Positions 1 through 11,899 of a stretch of 64,000 bases of DNA are shown here, one piece after another. The stretch is from Cryptomeria japonica (Eukaryota; Streptophyta; Pinopsida; Cupressales; Cupressaceae), in NCBI RefSeq assembly GCF_030272615.1, contig NC_081409.1:880371220-880435219 (forward strand), in the 5' to 3' direction. Within the stretch, counting starts at the first letter, position 1. The number at the start of each line of letters is the position of its first letter. Both the position numbers and the translations under genes were made by a program. The notes below the pieces were generated by a model. It saw nothing but the letters and a program-made list of their open reading frames with translations. It did not search any database and was not told where the DNA came from.

Positions 1-942
1 CTACTCAAAGTCAGCCTAATCCACCTAATCTAACCAAAGATGAATAGAATGATTGCAAGGTAAGAGAAGCACTTTTGAGCACATTATCAGATTAGCAAAT
101 CATGGGATTATTAGATAGGTCTATTGCTAAATCTATTTGAGATCATTTGGAAACACTGAATGAAGGAGATTCCATAGTCAAAATTGCAAAACTTGAAAGC
201 TTCTGAGTCAGGTATGAAAATCTGAAAATGAAAGAAGATGAAAGGATTTTTGCCTTTATGGAAAGAGTAAATGAAATTGTTTTGGGTATTAAATATTGTG
301 GAGGAACCTTAAGTGAAGATGAAATTGTTTTCAAAAGTTTTAAGAGGATTGCCACCACCATACAAAATGAAAGTTACTTCTATAAATGAATTAAGAATAA
401 TGCCTAATACACCAATAACTAGGAATACATTGATTGGAAAACTTTCAGCTTTTGAAATTGAGGAATTTGGTCCTATTGCTACTATAAAGATAGATTTAGC
501 TTTTAAGGTATCAACATCATCTGCACCACCATTTGACAAATCTGATTGGAAAGCCTTTTATGCAAGAGAACTTGAAGAAAGTAGAAGAGAAAATGAAGAA
601 CTTGAAGAGCTTGAAGCACTATTTGCAAGAAAAATGCATAAAGGTCCAGTTGGAAGTAAGTATGGAGGTAAAGCACCCTTTCAATGTTTTAACTATAATA
701 AGATTGGTCATATGTCTTCAAGATGCTCAGATAGACATGTTAGACTAAGAGAAGCTAGACGAGCATACAAGCCTAACCCTGAATATCAGAGATATAGATT
801 TAAGAAGAATAAAAATAAATCTTGTTATCTTGTTGATGATGGAGTCACTGATGATTCTGATGAGGATCCGACAGACAATGGATGGGTTTTTATTGCTATA
901 ACAGAAGATCAACCGTCACCTATTGTTCAACCGGTAGAGTAG
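1..942 (+). pseudogene. copia-1 gag remnant
   Basis: This encodes the capsid (UBN2-type) and nucleocapsid part of a copia Gag, which packages element RNA in cytoplasmic particles. The first 310 bases read as a UBN2 domain in one frame (for example the run ERIFAFMERVNEI) with several stops. The frame then shifts, and 313-942 is open: residues such as LPPPYKMK, INELR and FEIEEFG are typical of plant copia Gag. The nucleocapsid knuckle at about 682-730 reads CFNYNKIGHMSSRC: the second cysteine of CX2CX4HX4C is Tyr, so the knuckle is damaged. An acidic tail (DDSDEDPTD) leads to a stop just before protease. The start codon is outside the window. Confidence 0.9.
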
Positions 943-954
943 GCCTTGGCAGCT

Positions 955-2300
955 AAAGTTGAAGTTAAGGATGAATGGATCATTGATTCAGGATGTTCAC
1001 ATCATATGACTAGTGATAAAGGTAAATTCTTGAAATTTCAAGAATATAATGGAGGTTTAGTAAGATTTGGAGATGATAAAGCTTGTTTGATAAAAGGAAA
1101 AAGGTACAATATCTCTTGATTGTAAGCATAATACTGACAATGTTTACTATGTAGAAGGTTTAAAGCATAATCTTTTGAGTGTTGGCCAATTAGTTGAAAA
1201 AAGATTTTAGTTACAATTCAAGAATGGTAAATGCAAAATTATGAACATAACTTGTTTGGAAATTGCAATCGGAAATCAAACTAGAGCTAACATCTTTCAT
1301 TTGAATAAAAATGAAAAGACATGCTTGATTGCACATATTGATGAAAGTTGGCTATGGCATAAGAGACTCTTTCATGTAAATTTTGATTGCATGGTAAAAA
1401 TCAGTACTACTAAGGCAGTTTGAGATTTACCTAAGATTGTTAAACCTCACAATCTGGTATGTAAGGAGTGTCAATTTGGAAAACAAGTTAGAGCATCTTT
1501 TTAAAGTATTCCAGAAAAATCCAATAATGCTCTTGACTTAATTCACACTGATTTATGTGGTCCAACTAGAACTAAAAGCTTACAAGGTGATAGATATTTC
1601 ATGATAATTATTGATGACAATTCTAGAATGTGTTGGGTTACTTTTCTCAAAGAAAATTCAGAAGCCCTTGATAAATTCAAACTATTCAAAGCAATTGTAG
1701 AAAATGAAACTAGCAAGAAAATCAAATGTCTGAGATCAGATCAAGGATGTAAATTTACATCTAAAGAATTTAATGCATTCTATGAAGTGAATGGAATCAG
1801 AAGACAGTTATTAGCACCCCGGACACCACAATAGAATGGATTTGTAGAAAAGAAAAACAGAACTATCTTGGATGCAACTAGAAGTATGTTATCATAAGCA
1901 AATCTACCACATGTGTATTGGAGAGAGGCAGTAAGTACAATGATCTATACATTCAACAAAGTTCACATCAAAGGAGAAACTGGTAAGACCCCTCATGAAC
2001 TATGGTTTGGCATTACTCCTACTCTTAAATATTTCAAAATATTTGGAAGTAAATTCTATATTAGAAGAGATGAGTATATTGGCAAATTTGATCCTAGAAG
2101 TGATGAAGGAATATTTCTTGGTTATTCATCTAAGAGCAAAGCATATAGATGTTTTAACAAAAGATTGCACGAAATTGTTGAGAGTACAAATGTGAAGATT
2201 GATGAACAATTAAGAGGAACTTCAAGGTATGTAGACTCTAAACTGGCAACAGAAATACTGACAAATGAACCTACATTGAACCCACTGGTATAAAATGAAG
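955..2300 (+). pseudogene. copia-1 protease and integrase remnant
   Basis: Protease: WIIDSGCSHHMT with the catalytic Asp-Ser-Gly at 985-993, followed by the usual YYVEGLKHNLLSVGQL segment. Integrase: the HHCC zinc module (WLWHKRLFHVNFDC, then VCKECQFG) is followed by a DDE core with HTDLCGP near 1550, LRSDQG near 1737 and FVEKKNRTI near 1848. All three acidic positions are still present, but stops cut the frame, including a TAG at 1832-1834 where family members have Gln (PQQNG). The C-terminal part at 1913-2293 keeps the family run FDPRSDEGIFLGYS. Integrase would insert the cDNA in the nucleus; this copy cannot make it. Confidence 0.92.
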
Positions 2301-3982
2301 ATCGAGTTACACCGGTGTCATATGAAAATTCCACTGTAACTGAGGAACAACAGCAAACAAAGACACCCCGGTATGTAAGATTGAACCAATCTGAAAATCA
2401 GATAATTGGGAACAAGTATCAAGGAGTTATGACAAGAGGAAGAATGGCAAATGAAGAGGTATGTCTTATTTCTCAAATTGAACCATCATCAATTAATGAG
2501 GCATGTGAAGATAAGCATTGGATTAATGCTATGGAAGAGGAAGAGGATTAGATTGAAAAGAATAATACATGGACATTAGTTCCCTAGCCTAAAGACAAAA
2601 ATGTGATTGGAACAAAATGGGTATTCAGAAACAAACTTAATGAAGATAGGAAGGTAATCAGAAATAAAACAAGACTAGTGTGTAAGAGATATTCTAAGAA
2701 AGAAGGAATTGATTATAATGAAACCTTTGTACCGATAGCTAGAATTGAGGCAGTCAGATTATTCTTGGCTTTTGCAGCACACAAGAACTACAAAGTATAT
2801 CAAATGGATATTAAATGTGCATTTATGAATGTATATCTTGAAGAAGAAGTTTACATTGAACAACCTGATGGATTTTCCTTGACAAATAACAAAGATATGG
2901 TTTGCAGGTTAAGGAAAGCTTTGTATGGGTTGAAGCAAGCTCCAAGAGCTTGGTATGCAAGATTGGGTAAATATCTTTTGAAGATTGGTTTTTCTAAAGG
3001 TAATGCTGAAAACAAATTATACTATAAAGTGACTAATGATGACGTCTTGGTTATAGAATTTTTTGTTGATGATATAATTTTTGGAGGAGAAGATGGATTA
3101 TGTAAAGACTTTTCTATTGAAATGCAACAAGAATTTGAAATGTCTATGATTGGAGAGATAAAATTATTTTTAGGATTGCAGATTTCACAAACTAACAAAG
3201 GTATATTCTTGAGTCAATCCAAGTACTTGAAAGAGTTACTAAAGAAATTTGGGATGGAAAACTCTAAACTGGTAAGCACACCTATGACTACAAATGACAA
3301 ATTATCACTAAGGGATGAATCTACACCTGTTAATCCGACTAGGTACAAATCTATGATAGGAGGTTTACTATATTTGACACAAACAAGACCTGATATTATG
3401 AATGCAGTCTGCATTGTTTCAAGATTTCAGAGTAATCCTAAAGAAAATCATGAATCAACAGTAAAAAAGATTTTTTGGTACTTACAAGGAACTACAAATC
3501 TTGGTTTATGGTATCCTAGAGATGAAAACTTTGAATTATGTGCATAAACAGATGCAAATTGGCCAGGAGATGTGGATGACAAAAAAAACACCACCGGCAG
3601 AGCATTTTTTCTTGGAAGTAGATTAATTTCTTGGTTGAATAAGAAACAAAGTTGCACATCTTTATCAACAATAGAATCAAAATATGTTGCAGCAGCAACT
3701 AACTGTACACAAGTATTATGGCTTAAGGAAATGGTGAAGGACATAAAAGTAAAATGCAAGGAACCTATAACTATCTATTGTGATAACACTACAACAATTG
3801 ATATATCTAAGAATCTGATACTACATTCCAAAACTAAACATGTTTCTATCAAACTGAATTTTTTGAAAAAGAATGTTGAAGCAAAAGAAGTAAAACTGGT
3901 TTATGTGAATACTAAAGAGAAGATTGCAAATATTTTCACTAAGCCTTTGCCTAAAGAGACTTTTGAATATCTCAGAGATTAG
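2300..3982 (+). pseudogene. copia-1 reverse transcriptase and RNase H remnant
   Basis: The RT begins near IGTKWVFRNKLNEDG-like residues at about 2603 and shows QMDIKCAF, LRKALYGLKQAPRAWY and the catalytic box FVDD at 3062-3073 (YVDD in most copia elements; the two Asp are kept). RT is open from 2603 to 3547. RNase H (about 3550-3982) follows after a TAA: DANW, ISWLNKKQ, IESKYVA, IYCDNTT and the terminal FTKPLPKE block. The Glu of the second acidic motif (usually AEAEY) is kept as ESKY. A TAG at 2583-2591 and a TAA at 3546 break the frame. The C-terminal RNase H distinguishes copia from gypsy domain order. Confidence 0.93.
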
Positions 3983-4375
3983 CTTGGGGTCATACCCCAC
4001 CAGCAGAGACTTAGACAGTTGATGTTTGTCATCAACCTGCAGAATTAATAGATAAATATTTTACTCTGACTTTGATGAGAAGAGCTACTTCTCAGAGGGA
4101 GTAGTTGGTATACTGAATTGGTTGGAAATTTGTATTTGAATCTGGCTTTTGTAGTAACTTTGGCATTTGATGTCAAAGGGGAAGAGATTGATATGGGAAA
4201 ACACAAGGAAAACTCATGTTACTCCTAGGGGGAGAAATTTTCACTTTTGGGAGAGATCGATTACTCTCTGTATCTGAAATTTGATTTCTAGTTATAATCT
4301 CTTTTTTTTAGGAGATTGTTGGTTTTTGGTATTTGGCATTTCTATTTTGGCACTTTGATGGTTTTTCCATCTTGT

Positions 4376-4402
4376 GTTGCCATCAATTCCAATGGGGGAT
4401 AT
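4376..4402 (+). promoter_or_regulatory. copia-1 polypurine tract box
   Basis: Plus-strand priming site directly before the 3' LTR. It reads GTTGCCATCAATTCC, then a purine run ATGGGGGATA, then the LTR start TTGTTG. The same box, with few changes, precedes the 3' LTR of elements A, D, E and F. Confidence 0.8.
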
Positions 4403-5467
4403 TGTTGATATTTTGGTTATGTTGACGTGGTTTTTTCATTGATGTCAACACCTATTAACACTTATCAACTCTGGCACTTTGGAGAATTGGCAATGTTCAC
4501 TGGCAAGCAAGTGACTTATGCATAGTCACCGGTATATGGTACACCGATAGAATATATTGTTCACCGACACTTGGAATGACATGAAAAACACTTGGTTATG
4601 TTGAAGACATTGTCTGGACACTTTGTCTTGGACATTTGTTCATTGGTATGTTCGTGTTTGCATATTTGTTGTTACTGACAAATAGGTCCAGGTTATGCAC
4701 CGGTAGGCTTATCTATTCTAGATTAGCATAGCATGCTTTGGAGATGATTTTATTGTTATTGTAAATGCACTAAGCCGACATGTTGAATCAGATATTGCAT
4801 TGGTTATTGATTTACTTGTAATTGTTTTATTGTAATATCTTTTAGAGCCCACCTACTAAAATTGGTCTTAGGTTATGGTATATATGTAAGATCTTATTTA
4901 TAAGATCGATAGGTGATTGGGAAAAGAAATTGTAAGAAGGTATATGTGAGATTAAGCAGAGCTATACACATAGACATCATTTGAAGGTGAAGCAAGATTT
5001 TTGTGAAGACATATTAGAACTACACCGGTATTGAATTTAACATACAAAGATGCTATTTTGAGCCGTACATCATTATTGGATTTAACCATCCAATTGTAGT
5101 CAGTGTGACTCCTATTTGTGATTGAGCAGTAAGCTCTAGGTGCTTGGCCTTTCTGCATGTGCAGACCCCATTTGTATACACATACTATCTGCAGTACTAT
5201 CATCTAATTGTGGGTAAGGTTTCCCACTATGGTTTTTCCCCTTACAAGGTTTCTACGTACAAATATTGGTGTTATGTGTTGTGGATGTTGTTGTCTTTCT
5301 GTTTCATGTATTAATCTTTACCAGTACTGCAATTAACTAATAAACTGTCTACCGGCATAAATTTTTGTTTACCGGTATTAAGCATTAAGGTTGGTTAAGT
5401 TGTTTTGGTTTAAATTTATTTGACAACTGATTCATCCCCCCATCTCAGTTGTCTCTAGGACATAACA
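4403..5467 (+). repeat. copia-1 3' LTR
   Basis: It starts TGTTGATATT after the polypurine tract and ends near ACATAACA, so it has TG...CA ends; length about 1,065 bp. Near its end it carries the GATTCATCCCCCCATCTCAG block that matches the terminal block of the other LTRs here (ATTCACCCCCCCTCTTAG). Palindromic ACCGGT words recur. The matching 5' LTR is outside the window, so the exact right edge and TSD cannot be confirmed. Confidence 0.8.
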
Positions 5468-6779
5468 TAAAGATCTAACCTTGAGCATCATTTATCCCTT
5501 GCCACTAGCCTAGAAACATTAGCTAGTGGTGTCATTGCAGTTTCCACTCAGATTACAAAATAGGTAAACTATAGGGATAGGTGTCATGCATTTTATGAGA
5601 ATAGATTATCATATGAGGGAGTGAAAAACAAAAATATAAGTAAAGCACAAATATTTTCTCTTTTTGTTGATCCTAGAATTGGTGAGTCCTTACCTCTTAA
5701 TGCAAAGAGTTTTCTCATACATTGGTGTACCAATGTGTAGATGAGGAATATGTTTTGGATAGGTGGTGGACAGGGATAACTTTAAGAAACCACCCCTCGG
5801 GAAAAAGTGTAAAATACTAACGAATCATACATTATTTTTGGGGGGAAATTTTCATATTGATGGTGAGATTTTTTTTCAACGTATGAAAAATAATTATTTT
5901 GTATTGCCGATTTTTTCCTAGGGTATGAAAATTACATAAAGTTATGGCAAATAATACCTTGTTCTGTGGGGAAAATATAAATTGTAGGAGGCGAATATTT
6001 TTTTCGTTTAAAGGAACAAATATATAATTGTATGGGCAAAAATTTTTAGTTCGAAGAAAAAATTGTTTAAGCGTATTGGAGATTTTTATCCACCGCTTGA
6101 AAATTATTTAATTTGTTTGGCTAAAATTTTGGTATTTATAGAAAAATATATATTTTATTGGAGATTTCATGAATTCATTGCCATTAATAGACAAGGCACA
6201 TAACATCACATCAATACATCACATTGAGCCTGGACTCTGCATGACGTATCAATAAGCGCAACCTTTTTGACACGTGAAGGATGACACATACCTAAAATCC
6301 ATCAATGATTTTAAACCGCTCGATGATTGTAGATCAATGGCTGAAGTTTTATTTTGGCCAAAATTTATGAAGAGACCGTAGTTCACCAAAAAGTGCCTGG
6401 AATGGAATTGGATTCAATAGACATGTATCAAATGTCACAGTCGATAATGTTGGTCATGTAATATATGTCTAGTCACTAACTGCAATCCACTCTATCCCCA
6501 TGACTTCCAATGTGGTACTTGCCAACTTGGTATTGGTTTAGAGTTGTTTCCAATTTCCCACACTAGTGCATTTATCACAAAGATTTACAGAGATATACGA
6601 AAGATTTAAAAAAATTTAAAACAATTAATACAATTAGAGAAGTAATTATTACAATCAAGAGCTTCAGCTATTTATATATGATCTCTTCTTCTTTCATCTT
6701 CAATTAGCCTTTGGTAGATAAATCGTTAGAGCTCACGGTATTTAAATTCTGCCTTTGGTTTAGGTCTATAGGCTCAGGC
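5468..6779. other. Unassigned intergenic stretch
   Basis: No gene recognised. At about 5,830-6,170 there is AT-rich DNA with loosely repeated segments of roughly 60 bp: runs of T, then a GAAAAAT-like word, then ATTATTTTGTATTG-like words. The rest (6180-6780) has no ORF, repeat or domain that I can name. Confidence 0.5.
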
Positions 6780-7341
6780 TATATAATTTGGTAATCTGAT
6801 TTCTCAAGATTGACACTCCTATCTGCTTGAGAAGAATTTCTGCGGAGGACCCGAGGGCCTTTTTGGGCTCCGTTAGAGACCTAACCCTCCAATCAGTTTG
6901 CAAGGAGGTTAGAATGTTCACTAATGAGGTTGTGAGGATTGTGTTGGGCAGAGACTTTTTTTGTAAAGAAAATAGATACCGTGTTAACACAAATGTTACG
7001 TATCGGTTCTTGGCGTCTCTTCTAGACCTCGAAGGAGACAAGGTGAATATGTTGATGTTGTTAAGGAAGATGTTTAAATAAGACTTCCTTCAAGGCAACG
7101 TTACTACTGTTGTCTTAACAGAAGTAGGGGTGGGGATCCCTTGGGCAAATGAATTAACCAAGCTTCTCCTCCCTGACCAAACAGTGTGATTGGCTAGGCA
7201 ACTGTTTCTTTTGACCCTGAATGCGGAGTAGTTGAAACATCATAGGAAATGGGCATGGATTGGTAAGGACTTTCTCTGGAAATGGTTCCTCCTAGATTAC
7301 TTTCCAAACTACAGTTGGCTTGAAGAATAATCACAAGTTAT
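6780..7341 (+). pseudogene. Unidentified broken ORF, cut by element F
   Basis: One forward frame reads as protein-like sequence from about 6790 to 7330 with only a few stops (TAA at 7078-7080, then TGA and TAG). The open part (6827-7081, no ATG, opened by TTG) contains RRISAEDPRAFLGSVRDL and EVVRIVLGRDFF; later residues include GVGIPWANEL and WKWFLLDYFPNYSW. I do not recognise the family. EVVRIVLGR is faintly like a motif in ORF2 of elements D and E (VVRIVLSR), but the match is short. The reading ends where the LTR of element F begins, so F probably landed in it. Confidence 0.35.
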
Positions 7342-8405
7342 TGATAGACTTATAAAGAACTAAGAGGGGACGGTGAATCAGTGACACCGAAAAAAATACT
7401 CCTTTAAACACTGACTGGTAGATATACTTAATAAGTTTACTCAACACTATGCAAGCAATCCAAAATGATATTAAAGAATCCACAATAAGTAAAACATCCA
7501 CCATAACACAAGTGTTTATACTTGGAAAACCCAAATGGGAAAACCCAGGGTGAGATGGGACTCACAAGTTAACTATCTGTAGTAATAGGTAACTGACCGG
7601 TTAAGGTCTACAAAGGTGCTCTGCTAGGAGCAAATCCTATTAAAAATCTCAAAGCTCTGTTAGGAGCTATACCCTGTTAAAGGTAGTACCCTGTTAGGAG
7701 TAACCCTAGTAGAGGATTTCTTAATCGAAACTAATGGATCACCTTGTTAGAGATTACCCGGTTAGGGGATTTGACTATTGTAGTGATTAGAAAACAACAT
7801 GTGGTGTGATCTAGAAGTAGAACAACTTGCTTGAATAGATCCTCTTCCACGCACTCAAAACTGCATCACCAACATACTCTGCAATGCCTTAACACTTCTA
7901 TCTTCACACTAAATCATCTCATATCATATCTCCAAAATAGTTCATCATAATGTCATTATATAGAGATTTACATTTCATGTTGGCCTTAGAAATCATATCA
8001 TAATTTCCTAGGTGCAATGTATCTAGACAATCAAACATAACTCATCACAAATTACCTCCAAAATTTGTTGGTTAGGATAACTCATCACACAATCAATGAA
8101 TACCGGTTGGAAAACTGATACCGGTTAGAGTTAACCTATGTCAACATGTAAATCGATGGTCCTCCATTTCTTCTTTGATGATCTATGCTAGATCTTCAAG
8201 TTGGTGTCATGCTATTCCTGTATATAGTACCGGTTGTCTACATGTACCGATTTGACAACATCAAAAACTAAGATTTCAATACTGGTTGCAATACAAGTAA
8301 ACTTAGAAGTAATACCAGTAGACAATGTGAACATATGTGTGTGTGTACATGTTCCATCAATGACAACATATGAAGTCATTCATTACAATCATCATCAAGC
8401 CAACA
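7342..8405 (-). repeat. Element F 3' LTR
   Basis: Read on the minus strand it starts TGTTGGC at 8405 and ends CTATCA at 7342. It aligns with 11914-13036 over its whole length, apart from small indels (for example a missing stretch near the repeated CCTGTTAGGAGTA words). It contains repeated AACAGGG/CTAACAG words and ACCGGT words. Confidence 0.9.
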
Positions 8406-8432
8406 ATCTCCCCCTTTGGCATTGATGACAAC
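8406..8432 (-). promoter_or_regulatory. Element F polypurine tract box
   Basis: On the minus strand: GTTGTCATCAATGCC, then AAAGGGGGAGAT, then the LTR start TGTTGGC. It is almost identical to the box in D and very like those in copia elements A and copia-1. Confidence 0.85.
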
Positions 8433-8653
8433 ACTTAGAAAATTTTCAATCTATACATCTAAGTGCGCTTACAAAAATTGTACACATATATTTCTACTCC
8501 TACTCCCCGTTAACAATACATATAAAATTTTCAACACACATACATATTTCTACTCCCCCTTTGACAACAATGCCAAATTAAAAAGTAAAATATATACATA
8601 TATAGCAAAATTTTCATCAAAAGTTTGCATATAAAAAAACTTGAAAATCTGAA

Positions 8654-10085
8654 TCAAGGAGTATTCATTGCAATTCTCAAAAAAATGTCACTAAAAGTAC
8701 GCTTCAATTGAGAAAAATCATTTTCCCATGTCTCCAACAAGGTTTTAGTGATCTCTATTGTAGTCATGACTCGTGTACCGAATTCTTCCATTGCATCAAG
8801 TGTACACGTCTCTGGAGTGGCCGAAATTGCTTCTACATTCTTATATGCTCTTTGTAACATGTCCACTTTCAGTCTAAGTAAATTCTTCAACTCCTTCAGG
8901 GATCGAAGTTTTTTTGCATGTTCACAATCATAGACATCTAACCAGTTTTGTAAATCATCCACAGATTTGCCAAAAGCTAAGATTGGATGCTATAATGGTA
9001 TGTAAGCACTACATATCTTTTACATTTCTTGCTCAGTCTCTATTCACCTTTTATTGATATCAGTATAAAAGAATGAAACATTGGATGTAAATGGAAGAAT
9101 TTTCCCTCCTATTTCATTAGCTTTTCTTAACAGATCTTTATTTAGGGATAGGGCAATTATCCCTGTATTAATATCCTTCATGATTTATTCTCCTTGCTTC
9201 TTCCTATAGCTCTTCCTTGAATAGGTTTGCATTTCTTCCTCAGGGGACTTAAGTTGGTCAGAGGCATCAACAACCAACTGGACAAGCTTGCCAATGGGAG
9301 TTGATAGGTTCCGTATAGCACTTTGTGGTAGAAGGGTTGATAGAATATCTAGAGCATTTTGAATGGTTTCAGCTTCCATTCTATGTTCCTTAAGCCTCTT
9401 CTTCAGTGCTCTGGATTTCATCATATTTACAAACTTCAATAATTCTGATGCACTCATGTTGTCAACATCTATAGGCCCTTTGATTTCAAATGAATCATCA
9501 TCATCATTATTATTTTTCTGCTTGACTAATACTTTTTCAGGTTTAGCAGGTTTCTCCTTATTAGTCTTCTCTTCCTCTTGTTCTTTCTCCTTTTCCTGTT
9601 TAGAGGATTTCACAACAACTTTTTCAAGAGGTTCCTCTTGAGTATCCTATGAAACCAGTGCGAGTTGGGATTTCACTGGCTGATCAAAGACCAGTCACAA
9701 CTTGAATAGTCTCCTTGGTTATAGTGTGTGTCCTTTCCAAATACATATTTTCACCATGAACACGACTAAGAATAATTCGAATATGTTCCTCTTCAAAATC
9801 CTCAAGAAAATAAGTTGCATTATGAAAACCTTTCTCATAAACCCTAATATACTCAGGTTGAATCTTTTTGCTCTTATCACAAATTGATTTCAACTGAGAA
9901 TAAATTGACAATGATCCTAAATCTTCAATTTTACAATCAATGTAGCTAGATAAATCACCTTTTACAATAACATCATCAGGAACTTGAGATAAAGCATTAT
10001 AAGACACTATTTATTCTAATTCCACAACCTCCATAGGTTTTGATGTGATCATTAGTCTCTCTACTTGCTTAGATGATGAAGCCAT
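8654..10085 (-). pseudogene. Element F ORF2, internally deleted
   Basis: Function unknown. The ATG at 10085 opens MASSSK, like the MAST and MASS starts in D and E. A TAA follows after about 24 codons, then an open run with YNALSQV, YIDCKIEDLGSL and HIRIILSRVHGENMYLER, all matched in D. After VVTGL (about 9684) the sequence jumps to the Lys/Glu-rich part and PIDVDNMSASELL, matching the D protein some 1.8 kb further on. The middle third is therefore deleted relative to D and E. The C-terminal piece (8654-8962) keeps LDAMEE and LLETWENDF, matched by VDAMEE and LLESWS in D. Predicted acidic, Lys-rich and largely helical; no catalytic motif recognised. Confidence 0.75.
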
Positions 10086-10634
10086 TAAGATCAACTTGAT
10101 TCGAAATGGGATTTACAAAGAAATACCTTAATTCACACGCGCTGCCTCGGTTACCAGTTCAACCTTCACTAACCTTTGAATCAACTTCAATCATGTAAAT
10201 CATGACATGAATTCGACTAAAACCAGCTAGCAATCTTTCTTTTCTCTGCAAGTGCTCAAAAATTCTCTTTCAAATGCTTTAAAGGTAAAAATAGTATAGT
10301 AAAACTTGGTTTTATCCTTTTTACCTACTGCATTAAATGCTCAACTACTAAGGTTACAAACCCTAATACACCGCTTAACCATGCATACAATATTAATAGG
10401 TAGAAAACTGGTTGATGAACTTTTGAAAATCTGGTTGACAAAAGATATCAATATTTCACACATAACAACTCAAAATTCAAGCTCTCTTACCACTCATCTT
10501 TCAAGGGGTCTGTAAGTAGATTTACCGCTATGCTCCCCTTCGCCCTGTTGAAAGGCTCAATTCATGGGTGAAGTATTCTCCACACTGGGTGAAGGATTAG
10601 GTACTTCTCTAGGTATATCATCGCTCTTCTTTTT
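10086..10634 (-). other. Element F spacer between ORF1 and ORF2
   Basis: No ORF recognised over 549 bp. On the minus strand the word AAGGTATTTCT lies at 10119-10129, 34 bases before the ORF2 ATG. An equivalent word precedes ORF2 in D (59846-59858) and E (37908-37920). Confidence 0.55.
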
Positions 10635-11851
10635 CTAGATTCGGTTCATCTCTTCTCTGGTTTCCTCAACATTTACCATCTTCTTTTCTTTCTGATCTTC
10701 AAAATGATTTACCAATTTGTTCTTTCTATATCTACAGAACTTCGCTATGTGTCTCAGTTTATGAAAATGATAGCAGGCCATTCTAGATGATCTATAGGGT
10801 CCTACATTGCCTCTTCCAGTTCTCCTTCTGCAATTCATAGCCACATGACCATAATTGTTACAAATAGTACAAATGACATTAGTTACCTTTTCCATCTCAA
10901 ATGGACTAAACCAGTTGACATAGGGTCTCTGCTAGTTCATGTTACCCTAGTTATCATAGGTTCTCATCCAGTTACCATTAGGTCTTGGATTCATGTGAGG
11001 TATTGGATTATTTGATCCATATCTGCATTCAACCGATCTATGTCCATACATTTTGCATGTGAAACAATGACCTTCAAATCTCTTAGATACATACCTAGTA
11101 TTTGCATTGTAGCTTGTATTTCCATTCGGTTTGTTTCTACACACATTTGCATTATGGTTGGGTTTATGACAGACAAATCAAATAGGTTTAAAAAATTTCT
11201 TACCATTAGGCTTGTTAGCCTTAGGAGCAACTTTGTCCTTGTGAATGTTGGTCTTTGTATTGGAAGTCTCTCCTTTCTCAGATGTGTTAAAACCTAGTCT
11301 AGACATATTACCTTTCATCCTTTGTGATTGAATCTTCTCATCCAGCATGGTAGAACTTTTATTGAACTTTTCCAGCTTTCCATTAGCCTCAGTGAGTTCT
11401 CTGGTAAGATCTTCATTGTGTTTTGTAAGAGTCTCTCTCAGAGATGATGCCATTTCAAGATCTAGCTACAAGGCCTCTTTTTCTTCTTTCTCTGAATGCC
11501 AATGCTCATGCAAAATTGCATTCTCTCATTTGATCTTAGCAATCTCATGACCTCTTTCTTTGACAAGGTCTTCAGCTACCCTCGTAGCTTCCATCTCTTG
11601 ACTCATGCGGATAGTTAGGGCTTCTAACTCTCTTCTCAGATTTAGTTTTTCATGTTTAATTTTTCAACTTCTTCAACCAATCCATCAATGTTAGCTTCAT
11701 CTGAAGAACTATTATCAGATATTTGCAATCGTTGTTTAGTCAACTCTCTCCTTTTGACTTGTGAAGCTTTAAATCTAGCCCTTAGGGTTTCAATCTCATC
11801 CTTAGTAGCTTCAAGCACTCTATCCATCTCAAAGTAGCTCATATCCCCCAT
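10635..11851 (-). pseudogene. Element F ORF1: coiled-coil zinc-knuckle Gag-like protein
   Basis: The ATG at 11851 (MGDMSYFEMDRV) lies just inside the primer-binding site and matches the D start (MGEYTLREPT). The N-terminal half is a charged helical coiled coil with SSSDEAN, shared with D. A frameshift near 11,500-11,640 separates it from the rest, which stays in one frame with stops. Then come the RLGF motif (about 11,285), and knuckles CFTCKMYGHRSVEC (intact CX2CX4HX4C), CTICNNYGHVAMNC (intact) and CYHFHKLRHIAKFC (second Cys lost, Gly replaced). There is no UBN2 capsid domain. Likely role: RNA binding or particle assembly, by analogy with Gag (inference). Confidence 0.8.
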
Positions 11852-11899
11852 GGTGGCTTTAGGGTTTCCTTCCAAGCGATTAAGCCCTAAAGAAGTTAG

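Larger units (their letters stand above)
1..5467 (+). mobile_element. copia-1: Ty1/copia LTR retrotransposon, 5' end outside window
   Basis: The order Gag, protease, integrase, reverse transcriptase, RNase H and 3' LTR is the Ty1/copia order. The 5' LTR, primer-binding site and start of gag lie upstream of the window. The coding region (1-3982) has many in-frame stops and some frameshifts, so the copy is dead. It resembles element A closely across the pol domains, so the two probably belong to one family. Positions 3983-4375 are a 3' untranslated stretch with no ORF, rich in T and in short GGGGGAGA-like purine runs. Confidence 0.93.
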
